From NCBI GenBank assembly GCA_040877935.1, contig JBBDNB010000063.1, positions 1-45,892 on the forward strand: DNA of 45,892 bases. Reading direction: 5' to 3'. Under the pieces are notes generated by a model. The model saw only the letters and a list, made by a program, of their open reading frames with translations. It had not been told where the DNA came from and searched no databases. Source of the DNA: Chitinophagales bacterium. GTDB taxonomy: Bacteria > Bacteroidota > Bacteroidia > Chitinophagales > CAIOSU01. Below, in pieces: positions 1 to 8,457 of this stretch (position 1 is its first letter; each line of letters begins with the position of its first letter). A program made the position numbers and the translations under genes.

Positions 1-166
1 CCTAAAGCTGTCTACAAAATACAATTTCAGGCTATGTATTTCTGTTGAATTTCACGAAAAAATAAGTAATGCTTTACTTTTTGATAAAAAATTACTACAT
101 TCAGCATGTAATATTGTTTTGTTTATTGACAAAATAAAAATTATTTTTAGATGATAAATTTCACCT

Positions 167-3100
167 ATGAAAAAATTCTACCTACCCTTTCTACTTATTG
201 TAATTGCGCTTACCGGTCTGAATCTTGACATTCAAGCTCAATGCTACAGCGATGACCCTTCGCTTTATGATATTGACGGTAGTCTTTTCGTCAACCCAAG
301 TGGGTGCGGTAGTGCCACTGTAGAGATACCTCCCACAATGTGTATCCGAATTACAGTGCCTCCTCAAGGTGCCTATTACGATTTTACATACTACGAAGAA
401 AGCTATGATGGGGGAGATCCAGTTTCTGGGGGTTTTTGTATCGATGATGGTTCTGGTCAAACCTATTTTTCTGGCTTACTGCCTACACCAGGAAAATATA
501 TTGACTTCAGCAGCGATTTATTATGCATAAAACCCAACAGAAATTTTAACCGGAATTGGAGTAATAATATTACGTCAGCCGTGCTTACCTATAATAAAAC
601 TCAACCAACAGGAGGTACAGTAACTGCTAATCCTACTTCATCCTGTGAAGGTGGCGATGTTGTTTTCACAGCTTCGGGATTTAATTATGGTTTTTTTAAA
701 CAATTTCAATATAGATGGAATGGGACAGGAAGTTGGAATAACTGGTCTACTAATAGCCCTCACACCTGGGAGTCACACAATACTTCCGGCAATTCCCTGC
801 AAGTTAGAGCCGTTATTGATAACGATGGATGTATAGCTTACTCTTCTCCTGTAACACATTATATTTATGATGACCCAACTGTTACGGTAAGCGGAAATGA
901 CCACTCTGTATGTCTTGGGCATACAGGCAGCTTTACAGCAAATGGCAGTGGAGGTATAGGTGCTACTGAAAGCTATCAGTGGATTAGAAGAGTAAATGGT
1001 GGTTCTGTGGTTAACTTAGGAACCAGTGCTACACAAAACATCACTTTTAATAGTACTGGTACCTGGGAAATAGCTGTTTTTTATGAAACAAGCGGGGAAG
1101 GCTGCGATGGTATTGTATCCCCAACCAGAACTATTACAGTTGTAGGCGACCCAGCTGAATTAAGTGATGCTGTTTTTTCTACATCAAGCATTTGTACCGG
1201 TGGAAATACCTCTGTAAACTCCGAACTGACAGGTGGTACCGGAACAGAAACACCTGACTGGCAGTATTTTAACGGCAGTAATTGGGTGAATATCAGTAAT
1301 GGTACACCCGCTGAGTTCTCATACACTGGTCTTAATACTTCTACTTTATCAATTACTACTACCGGTAATGTAGCCTTAGGCAATTATGATTTCAGAAGAA
1401 AATTAAATTCAACAGTAGGATGCAATACTACAAGTAATTATGCCACTTTAACTATTGTAGCCGATCCTTCTATATCTATATTAGGTCAGGGTACTACTGA
1501 ATGTGTAGATGCAACTAGTGGAACTACATTGTATGTAAACACTAATACTGGCGGAGGAGGAAGCTGTAGCATTCAGTGGCAGAAGAGTACTATAGGTTCA
1601 GGTGCCGGTTTCAGCAATGTTCCCGGAGCTACAAGTACATCTCTTGCTACCGGTGCTATTACCCAGGATTCCTGGTATCGGGTTCAAAGGAGCTGTACTG
1701 GCAGCGGTTGTACAAATGCAGTTTCAGGAGTAATTGAATTATCCCCAGCACCTGGTTTGCCTGCTGTTTTAGACACAACTTTTGGTTGTGGGAATACTAC
1801 AATAAATATTTCTCCAGACCCTGACTATGCCAATACAGCCAGGGTATATTCTGACCAAAGTTTAAGTAATTTATTATATACTGGTGTTGCTTACCAGACA
1901 GATGTATCTGGAGATTATTACATAACCTCTTACAATTCAAATTCAGGTTGTGAAAGTAGTGACTCAGCTGTTTATCTCAGTTCCTCACCAGCTTTTGCTA
2001 CAAGTTTCATAAAAAGTTCAGTAAATAATCCACATGGCTATGATGTGATTTGTCACGATGGAGACAATGCTTTTATTCAATACATGGAGCCTTCTGATTA
2101 TGATCAGTATTTATACAACTGGTCAAATGGTGAAGCTGGTATAGGCTTATATTTTCTATATCCATTGTCTCCCGGACAATATTCTGTTACAGTTTCAGAC
2201 ACCTCTGGAAATTGTTCTGTTGTAGATAATTTTGAGATTACTGAACCACCTGCTATTACATTTGATCCTCCTGTGATTGATGAAATTGACTGTTATGGAG
2301 GCACAGGCTCAATCAGTGTTAATGCAAATAATGTATATGGTGATTTATACGGAGGTAGTGTCACTTATATTTGGAGTAATGGAAACACGGGCTCCACACA
2401 AAGCGGATTATTAGCAGGAGGATATACTGTAACCGTTCAAGATGATTGGTATGGTAACAGGTGTACAGCATCTACTTCTTATACACTATCCCAACCAGAC
2501 TCAATAAAACTATCTCTTATTACTTCATATCCATGTAATACTTCCGGATTGTACGATCAGGGTGTTGTTACTATACTTGCAGATGGTGGAACTCCGCCCT
2601 ATGAATACAAAAAAGGAACGAGTGGAACATATTCTTCCACAAATGTTTATGGTAACCTGCTCGACAACACTTCATACACTTTTTATGTACGAGATGCCAA
2701 TGGATGTGAAAAATCACAAACAGTAGATATAGACTTCCCCTTACAAGGAGAAGCACTTGGGGTATGTGAATTTGTTTATGTAAGTGCCACCGGTGAAGGC
2801 CCGCTCGGAACATTAGAGTGCCCTACTGATCTAATCACAGGGATAAATATTGCTGAAGCAAGTTCAAACAGAAAAAGAATTCTTTTACTTGCCGGAAATT
2901 ATACAATTACAGAAACAGTTGAAATCCCCAATAATGTAAGTCTGGATGGTTCTTTTGAAAATATGGGAGATTACTGGAGAAAAAACACAGGACTTACAAG
3001 CACTTTAAACATTAATCCCCCTGAAGAAACAGCTCAAACAGATATTGCCCATAAGATGGGTATAAAAGCACATAACATAAGCAATTTCTCTATTAAAGAT

Positions 3101-5500
3101 TTAACTGTAAATGTTAGTGGCGTATCAAACAATAGCAGAACCAGTAATGGATATGGCAAATCAGTATATGGTCTTCATATCTCGGGCGCAAGTGATTATA
3201 CAATAACCCGTGTAGAAGTAAATACAGGAAATGCTTCAAGTGGAGCAAATGGAGCTCCGGGAGTTTCTCAAGGACAGTCAACAAATGGAAATAGAGGTGA
3301 AAATGGTGGTACTTGCTGGGACTTATTTGGTTGTACAGCCAATGGTGGTAGTGGTGGAAATGGTGGAGGATCAGGCTTCTTCGGTAAAGGAGGCAATGGG
3401 GGTAAAGGTGGTTATGGCAAAATGTGGAGTGGGAATAATAGCAGTGGAAGTCCGGGCGGTACTCCAACCGGAGGATCACCTGGAGCTCCGGGCGGACTTG
3501 GATCATCAATTCCCGGTTCAGGACTTCCTTCAACAGGAGGCGGACCAGGAGGTGATGGTGGAAGTGCCGGGGCATCAGGCTCCGGAACAAGTGGATACGA
3601 TGAGCTTTTTGGAGGTAGTTGTGATTATCCTAATAGTCAACCTAATGTTGTAAATGGAACAGCAGGAACTTCCGGCACAGACGGAGGCAAAGGAGATAAT
3701 GGATTTGATGGAAATTTTGTAGGAAACTACTTCTTCCCCGGTTCTGAAGGTGGCCGCGGTGGCCAGGGAGGCCAGGGCGGTGGCGGTGGAGGTGCCGGTG
3801 GAGGTGGCGGCCAAGGATCCACCTTTGGTGAAGCCAGTGGTGGCGGTGGCGGTGGCGGTGGCGGCCAGGGCGGCTTTGGTGCCTTTGGCGGCTACGGAGG
3901 TAAAGGCGGTGGTTCATCCATCGGCATTTACCTAAACAATAGCAACTCGGGACAGAATATTTCCCATATAGAAGTAAATCCCGGAAATCCAGGATCAGGT
4001 GGTGTTGGTGGCCCTGGGGGTACTGGGGGAGAAGGTGGTTCTGGCGGTGTCAGAGGTAGTGGAAACTGCGAAGCAAAAGATGGTGGCTATGGCGGAAAAG
4101 GCGGAGACGGTGGCAATGGCGGCTATGGTGGTGATGGAAAAACCGGTTTTGCTTATGAAGTATATACCGTTGGTTCGGGTAATTCAACCGGTACAACAAT
4201 ACCTTCTAGAACTGTAACCGTATATCAAAATCAAGGATGTGAGAATTCAGAAGTACTGCTTACCAGATCAGGTACAGGTAACTGGGATTTCCTTGGAAAT
4301 GCAGGTTTTGTGAATAATGAAACTGCAGGATCAAGCACATACAGCAATTCTGATGATACAGTAAAAGTAACCTACACAAGTACCGGAAAATACAATGTTC
4401 AAATAGGTACTGATATTTACAGCGAGCTGGTAGAAATTTCCGGATCAAGAAGCTTGCCTGAAATAGACATAGATACCATTCCTGATAATACTGAAATATG
4501 TACTCAAAATGCTGAAACACCAACAGAGTTAATATTCGAAACTTCTTCAGCTCTTGAGTATAGGTGGTCAGTTCAAAGATTGATTTCAGGAACTCCTCAG
4601 GATCCACCTGTGTTGACATCCGATCAAAAATCAACTCCTGCTTACCAACCAAGTCAGGTTGGACATTATCAGGTTAAATTGAGTGTCTTAGATGAATGTT
4701 GTGGTTGGTCTATTCCGGTTTACAGAACTTTTGAAGTTAAAGAAGAACCATCTACACCCGGGTTTATTAATAACCCGGCTACTCCAGTTTGTGAATATTC
4801 CTATGGTGTACCCTATCAAGTAGCACCTATTTCAGGAGTAAATGATTACATATGGACAATTCCTCAGGGAGCAAACATAGTAAGTGGTGATGGCACAGAT
4901 TCCATAACTGTTGATTTTGATATTTATGGTGGAGACATTTCTGTTCAAGCAGCTAATGGCTGCGGTAGTTCTACCGTAACAAGCCATACTGTTGCTACAA
5001 ATGCCTCACCTTTTGTTGAGATTGAAGGAGATTTTGTACTATGTAATGAAGACACAACAGTACTTACAGCGATAGCAAGCAGGGGAACAGAAAACTATTC
5101 ATACGAATGGAGTACTGGCTCAACTGATTCTTTCTTAATTGTTGTTTCAGATACTAACGCTTATAATACTGCTACTTATAGCGTAACTGTTAGCGATGGA
5201 TCAGATTGTAATCATTTTGACGTAGTTAATATTATTTTCACTTATCCTACAACATATGTATGGACAGGTGCCGTTAGCGAAGACTGGCACAATCCAGGTA
5301 ACTGGAACTGCAAAGTACCAGACAAGACAACCAATGTAATCATTCCTGATGTTACATTAGGTTCTGGCAATTACCCTACTGTTTATGAAAATGGAGTGAA
5401 CATGAGTGATGGTACAGGTTATTGTAAAACAATTCAAATAAATGATGCTGCAAGCTTAACCATTAAAAATGCAGCTACATTAAAAGTAAGCGAGCCATAA
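167..5500 (+). CDS. Giant secreted SprB-repeat/Ig-like/glycine-rich surface protein
   Basis: This 1777-residue protein starts with a clear signal peptide (residues 1-25, cut after AQ-type end IQAQ), so it is exported. Residues about 150-620 hold Ig-like modules, each opening with a Cys (SSCEGGDVVF, HSVCLGHTGSF, SSICTGGNTS). Residues about 625-860 resemble SprB-type repeats (IDCYGGTGSISV, YIWSNGNTGS). Residues about 875-1020 look like a parallel beta-helix start, followed by a glycine-rich stretch (about 1022-1335) and further Ig/PKD-like modules. The last 80 residues match the WTG..dW.nP.NW module that often precedes a T9SS sorting domain, but no sorting domain follows: the gene ends at tandem TAA TAA stops. 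Role is inferred as a surface adhesin or matrix protein; no enzyme motif is seen. It is monocistronic and convergent with aroK. I could not identify a convincing promoter in bases 1-166. Confidence 0.85.
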   Translation: MKKFYLPFLLIVIALTGLNLDIQAQCYSDDPSLYDIDGSLFVNPSGCGSATVEIPPTMCIRITVPPQGAYYDFTYYEESYDGGDPVSGGFCIDDGSGQTYFSGLLPTPGKYIDFSSDLLCIKPNRNFNRNWSNNITSAVLTYNKTQPTGGTVTANPTSSCEGGDVVFTASGFNYGFFKQFQYRWNGTGSWNNWSTNSPHTWESHNTSGNSLQVRAVIDNDGCIAYSSPVTHYIYDDPTVTVSGNDHSVCLGHTGSFTANGSGGIGATESYQWIRRVNGGSVVNLGTSATQNITFNSTGTWEIAVFYETSGEGCDGIVSPTRTITVVGDPAELSDAVFSTSSICTGGNTSVNSELTGGTGTETPDWQYFNGSNWVNISNGTPAEFSYTGLNTSTLSITTTGNVALGNYDFRRKLNSTVGCNTTSNYATLTIVADPSISILGQGTTECVDATSGTTLYVNTNTGGGGSCSIQWQKSTIGSGAGFSNVPGATSTSLATGAITQDSWYRVQRSCTGSGCTNAVSGVIELSPAPGLPAVLDTTFGCGNTTINISPDPDYANTARVYSDQSLSNLLYTGVAYQTDVSGDYYITSYNSNSGCESSDSAVYLSSSPAFATSFIKSSVNNPHGYDVICHDGDNAFIQYMEPSDYDQYLYNWSNGEAGIGLYFLYPLSPGQYSVTVSDTSGNCSVVDNFEITEPPAITFDPPVIDEIDCYGGTGSISVNANNVYGDLYGGSVTYIWSNGNTGSTQSGLLAGGYTVTVQDDWYGNRCTASTSYTLSQPDSIKLSLITSYPCNTSGLYDQGVVTILADGGTPPYEYKKGTSGTYSSTNVYGNLLDNTSYTFYVRDANGCEKSQTVDIDFPLQGEALGVCEFVYVSATGEGPLGTLECPTDLITGINIAEASSNRKRILLLAGNYTITETVEIPNNVSLDGSFENMGDYWRKNTGLTSTLNINPPEETAQTDIAHKMGIKAHNISNFSIKDLTVNVSGVSNNSRTSNGYGKSVYGLHISGASDYTITRVEVNTGNASSGANGAPGVSQGQSTNGNRGENGGTCWDLFGCTANGGSGGNGGGSGFFGKGGNGGKGGYGKMWSGNNSSGSPGGTPTGGSPGAPGGLGSSIPGSGLPSTGGGPGGDGGSAGASGSGTSGYDELFGGSCDYPNSQPNVVNGTAGTSGTDGGKGDNGFDGNFVGNYFFPGSEGGRGGQGGQGGGGGGAGGGGGQGSTFGEASGGGGGGGGGQGGFGAFGGYGGKGGGSSIGIYLNNSNSGQNISHIEVNPGNPGSGGVGGPGGTGGEGGSGGVRGSGNCEAKDGGYGGKGGDGGNGGYGGDGKTGFAYEVYTVGSGNSTGTTIPSRTVTVYQNQGCENSEVLLTRSGTGNWDFLGNAGFVNNETAGSSTYSNSDDTVKVTYTSTGKYNVQIGTDIYSELVEISGSRSLPEIDIDTIPDNTEICTQNAETPTELIFETSSALEYRWSVQRLISGTPQDPPVLTSDQKSTPAYQPSQVGHYQVKLSVLDECCGWSIPVYRTFEVKEEPSTPGFINNPATPVCEYSYGVPYQVAPISGVNDYIWTIPQGANIVSGDGTDSITVDFDIYGGDISVQAANGCGSSTVTSHTVATNASPFVEIEGDFVLCNEDTTVLTAIASRGTENYSYEWSTGSTDSFLIVVSDTNAYNTATYSVTVSDGSDCNHFDVVNIIFTYPTTYVWTGAVSEDWHNPGNWNCKVPDKTTNVIIPDVTLGSGNYPTVYENGVNMSDGTGYCKTIQINDAASLTIKNAATLKVSEP
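3231..4160 (+). repeat. Glycine-rich low-complexity coding segment
   Basis: This part of the giant surface-protein gene (residues about 1022-1335) is built of imperfect GGTGGC/GGAGGT-type units encoding GGxGG, GNGG and GxGG runs. Its GC content is visibly higher than the flanks. It sits between two stretches of similar beta-helix-like sequence (VYGLHISGASDYTITRVEV before, IGIYLNNSNSGQNISHIEV after), so it may be one or more long loops inserted in a beta-helix. The repeats make all six frames look open here, but only the + frame fits the surrounding gene. Confidence 0.85.
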
Positions 5501-5507
5501 TAATTCT

Positions 5508-6035
5508 CTATTCATTAAAATCTGCCCAAGCTTCAAGGAGTTTGGGCAGATTTTTTTTAGGTGGTGTTTGACCAATATTTATTACTATATCTGCCTGCTC
5601 GAAAAATATTTTTCGATTCTCATATATTGATTTAAGGTGATTATCAAATTCCTGTGGGGTTTTGCCTTGAAGCAAAGGACGTTTTGTTTTGCTTTTATTC
5701 AAGCGATCTGAAATGACCTTAAGTGAAGTACGTATATATATACTAAAAGCGTGTTGCTTAATTAGACTCATATTATCATAGAAAACAGGAGTACCACCTC
5801 CCAGTGCAATAACTGCGGGTGTGGTTTTTAAAAGTGCTGCTAATACATCGCGTTCTTTTTGCCTGAAAAAATCTTCGCCCTGATTTTTAAATATTTCAGG
5901 TATGCTTTGTCCGCTTATTTTTTCTATTTCTTTATCCAGATCATAAAATGGCAGCTGCAATTCTTTAGACAATTGCCTTCCCAATGTAGTCTTGCCCACA
6001 CCGGGCATTCCCATTAGGCAAATGTGTTTATTCAT
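5508..6035 (-). CDS. aroK: Shikimate kinase
   Basis: Cytoplasmic kinase that phosphorylates shikimate to shikimate-3-phosphate with ATP, the fifth step of chorismate and aromatic amino-acid synthesis. The 175-residue product has usual family length. Visible motifs are the Walker A loop GMPGVGKTT (residues 9-17), the shikimate-binding DLD (32-34), FFRQKE with Arg58, the glycine triplet at 79-81, and the lid arginine in TKRPLL (Arg119). It lies 42 bases downstream of the racemase-family gene on the same strand and may be co-transcribed with it, although no metabolic link is obvious. Its last codons contain the shared terminator hairpin. Identification is secure; whether it is AroK or the AroL paralogue cannot be decided. 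Confidence 0.96.
   Translation of the reverse strand: MNKHICLMGMPGVGKTTLGRQLSKELQLPFYDLDKEIEKISGQSIPEIFKNQGEDFFRQKERDVLAALLKTTPAVIALGGGTPVFYDNMSLIKQHAFSIYIRTSLKVISDRLNKSKTKRPLLQGKTPQEFDNHLKSIYENRKIFFEQADIVINIGQTPPKKNLPKLLEAWADFNE
5517..5558. terminator. Bidirectional intrinsic terminator inside the aroK 3' end
   Basis: An A4-TCTGCCCAA arm (5517-5529) pairs with TTGGGCAGA-T4 (5542-5554), giving 13 Watson-Crick pairs around a short loop. It is followed by further T residues on the + strand (to 5558) and by TTTTAAT on the - strand. It should end transcription of the surface-protein gene arriving from the left and also serve aroK arriving from the right. The hairpin is part of the aroK coding sequence (codons about 160 to the end), so the aroK C-terminus is constrained by it. 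Confidence 0.85.
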
Positions 6036-6077
6036 CGGGTTTAATGCTTGAGGTATCTATATTATAACAAAATAGAT

Positions 6078-7163
6078 TTAATCAATGTCTTCCTTAACCA
6101 TATATTTATCGATATAGTCTGAGTTAAAGAGTCTGAGTGCGCCCATATATTTTAATCGGAAAGATATCAGATCCCCCACTTTATAATTGGATTCGTTTTC
6201 TCCGATATCAATAACAAGCATATCAGAGCTAGCTCCTACCAATTCAATATTTGAATCATCAGGAAGTATAAAATCAGGTGCCATATCCAACAATCCGAGA
6301 TCTAGGATTGCCCTATAAGAAGTCTTCCCGTAATCCGACTCATCGATTTCATGCCTTTCGCCTGAGGGATTTTCTTCTAATGTACCCATAGGTACTTTGG
6401 GTTTTTCTGTGATTTCAATGATTTCAGCAAATAGTTTGAAAACATCTTGCTCCATACCTTCTATTGGTTCATCTGTTACCAGGTCATTTCCGAAAAAAAG
6501 TGTTTCTCCTACTCTATAATGATTGATTCCAGCAGGCAATTGTTTCTTCAGAAGCATTGGAATAACTACTGAAGTCCCTCCTGTCACCCAATTGATCTTT
6601 TTTTGAAATTTAGCTTCAATCAGTTGTTCGTATAAGCTCAATTGGATCAGCTTATCAGGTGAGGGCATTACACCGTACAGGCAATTCAGATTAGTGCCAA
6701 TGCCCGTTACTTCAATATTGGGCAGCTCAAAAATTGACTGGTAAAAATCCATTAAATGATCCCCCATAATTCCTTCACGCAAATCCCCCATTTCGATCAT
6801 AATAATCACCTTATGGGTTTTGTTTTGCCGTTTGGCTTCTTCTGATAATAATTTTATGGTTCTGTATTCTGTATTAAAACTGGCATCTGCATAGCGAACC
6901 AAATCCTCTACACTTCGTTTTGCAGGGGGTTTAATATAAACGGTTTGCACAGAAGAATCCAGCTTTTTCACTGTTTTCAAATTACTGATACGTGCATCGC
7001 ATATCTCTTTAATCCCGAGATTGATTACTTCCTGAATATAGTCTTCATTGCCGCACAATAATTTTGTGACAGCTGCCCACTCTATATTATTCTCTTTAAA
7101 AAGCGTATTGAGAAAACTATAATTTTTCCTCAATTTGTTTCTATACATTTTTACAAATGCCAT
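6078..7163 (-). CDS. Ornithine/alanine racemase family PLP-dependent enzyme
   Basis: Fold-type III PLP enzyme of the alanine/ornithine racemase (Orr-like) family, 361 residues. Family hallmarks are visible in order: AVTKLLCG with the presumed PLP lysine Lys34, MGDLREG, GIGTNLNC, the phosphate-binding GGTSVVIP, NHYRVGETLFFG, and a C-terminal GASSDMLVID. Characterised relatives interconvert L- and D-ornithine or related amino acids; the substrate here is not readable from sequence. It follows a separate alanine-racemase-like gene in the same direction after a 145-base gap that holds a possible promoter and an inverted repeat, so it may be transcribed both with the cluster and alone. Confidence in the family is high, in the substrate low. 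Confidence 0.88.
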   Translation of the reverse strand: MAFVKMYRNKLRKNYSFLNTLFKENNIEWAAVTKLLCGNEDYIQEVINLGIKEICDARISNLKTVKKLDSSVQTVYIKPPAKRSVEDLVRYADASFNTEYRTIKLLSEEAKRQNKTHKVIIMIEMGDLREGIMGDHLMDFYQSIFELPNIEVTGIGTNLNCLYGVMPSPDKLIQLSLYEQLIEAKFQKKINWVTGGTSVVIPMLLKKQLPAGINHYRVGETLFFGNDLVTDEPIEGMEQDVFKLFAEIIEITEKPKVPMGTLEENPSGERHEIDESDYGKTSYRAILDLGLLDMAPDFILPDDSNIELVGASSDMLVIDIGENESNYKVGDLISFRLKYMGALRLFNSDYIDKYMVKEDID

Positions 7164-7181
7164 AATCTGTCTTTTATTTAA

Positions 7182-7204
7182 ACCAAATCATATATCGGTT
7201 TGGT
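7182..7204. promoter_or_regulatory. Inverted repeat just upstream of the ornithine-racemase-family gene
   Basis: ACCAAA (7182-7187) and TTTGGT (7199-7204) form 6-base arms around an AT-rich centre including ATATAT. It lies about 20 bases before the start codon, a position suited to an operator or a 5' UTR hairpin. No regulator can be named from sequence. Confidence 0.3.
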
Positions 7205-7240
7205 AATCATTTTTTTTGAAAGCAGTTAAAACTCATTTTT

Positions 7241-7248
7241 CAAATTTA
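7241..7248 (-). promoter_or_regulatory. Possible -7 promoter element for the racemase-family gene
   Basis: On the - strand this reads TAAATTTG, a full match to the Bacteroidota -7 consensus TAnnTTTG, about 78 bases upstream of the start codon at 7163. No clear TTTG element is present at the expected upstream distance, so the call is tentative. Confidence 0.4.
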
Positions 7249-7308
7249 CAAATAAATAATAACTGTATTATTTTAACAGGAAAACCAAAGGTGAAATTCA
7301 CAGTTGAT

Positions 7309-8457
7309 TTATTCTAATATTCTAGGAATATCGCTGGGGAGTCGGGTTAGCAATTCATAATTCACCTGAGCACTGATCTCAGAAAATGAAGCAATACTGA
7401 TCGTTTGATTGCCCTGCTCACCAATTAATACAACCTCATCTCCTACTTTTAAATTTTCAAGATCATTTACATTCAATGCCAAACAATTCATATTCACCAT
7501 ACCAATAACAGGAACCCGCTGTCCGCCAACCAGTGCACGCCCCTGATTGCTCAGGCTGCGCGTAAATCCATGTGCATAGCCAATAGGTACAATCGCTATG
7601 GTCATGTCTTTAAGTGCCAAATAAGAAGATCCATAACCAACGTATTCTCCCATATCTACTTTTTTAAACGACATGATTGTGGATTTCCAGGAAAGCAATC
7701 TTTTAAGTGGGCTTTCTTTGAATTTTTTATCCTTCAGGTACTCAATAAATATTTCTTTGCTTGGCCACAAGCCAAACTGCATAATACCTATACGCACAAG
7801 ATCAAGGTGCATTTCAGGAAAGCGAACAGCTGCGGCACTACAGCATGTATGATGAAACTCAGGTTTTAACCCTGCTGACTCCGCTATACTTTTAAATTCA
7901 TAGAAACACCTTTTTTGCTCAGTAATGCGCACAAAATTTGCGATGTTCTCAGCTCCTGCAAAATGTGTGCACAAGCCTTGAAAGTATAGATATTCTTTTT
8001 GCTTTTTTAAAATATCAAGGGCAATATCAAACTCATGTACTTCAAGCCCAGTACGATTCATTCCTGTTTCTACTTCCAAATGAATCAAGGCTTTCTTATT
8101 CAGCATTTTGGCAATTTCCAATGTTTTGTTGAGGCGCTCAATACTGAAAATATAAAACGAGACCCCTTCTTCGATAGCCCAATAAAGTGCTTCATCACTC
8201 ATATAGCCCATAATCATAACATCGGCCATATCTTGTGTGATCATCTTTACGCGATAAGCTTCATCTGCATTATAAACTGAAAAATGATTCACATCATTCT
8301 CCAATGCAAGCGCTACAAAAGCTTCCAACCCATGCCCATATGCATTTCCCTTTACAACAGAAGAGAAACGCACATTTTTATCAATCAGGCTTCTAATAAA
8401 TTTTAAATTGTGCGCCAATGCGTCTTTATCTATAGATATAATTGAAGAACTAAACAT
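7309..8457 (-). CDS. alr: Alanine racemase family protein with altered active-site positions
   Basis: Fold-type III PLP racemase, 382 residues, with the two-domain Alr layout. The PLP lysine is Lys36 in VVKGNAYGHG, Arg222 (VRIGI) sits at the pyridine-nitrogen contact, and Tyr275 in VGYG corresponds to the second catalytic base. Several usually conserved positions differ: the carbamylated-lysine site of TGM-R motifs is Glu128 (HLEVETGMNR), GYADGY is GYAHGF (293-298), and the VxMDQ motif is VNMNC (321-325). Its ATG overlaps the stop of the amidohydrolase gene (TAATG), implying coupled translation. In Bacteroidota the cell-wall alanine racemase is usually fused to MurF, so this stand-alone copy may have another job, such as racemising a different amino acid. 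The product name is the family name; the substrate is unproven. Confidence 0.85.
   Translation of the reverse strand: MFSSSIISIDKDALAHNLKFIRSLIDKNVRFSSVVKGNAYGHGLEAFVALALENDVNHFSVYNADEAYRVKMITQDMADVMIMGYMSDEALYWAIEEGVSFYIFSIERLNKTLEIAKMLNKKALIHLEVETGMNRTGLEVHEFDIALDILKKQKEYLYFQGLCTHFAGAENIANFVRITEQKRCFYEFKSIAESAGLKPEFHHTCCSAAAVRFPEMHLDLVRIGIMQFGLWPSKEIFIEYLKDKKFKESPLKRLLSWKSTIMSFKKVDMGEYVGYGSSYLALKDMTIAIVPIGYAHGFTRSLSNQGRALVGGQRVPVIGMVNMNCLALNVNDLENLKVGDEVVLIGEQGNQTISIASFSEISAQVNYELLTRLPSDIPRILE

Noticed and set aside
3231-4160. Possible CRISPR-like or tandem-repeat array
   Set aside because: Units are 6-9 bases, irregular and coding; there are no constant repeats with unique spacers.
3114-4217. 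Several open frames on both strands in the glycine-rich stretch
   Set aside because: GGN-rich DNA lacks stops in all frames; products are His/Leu- or Val/Ala-rich nonsense, while the + frame of the large gene runs through unbroken.
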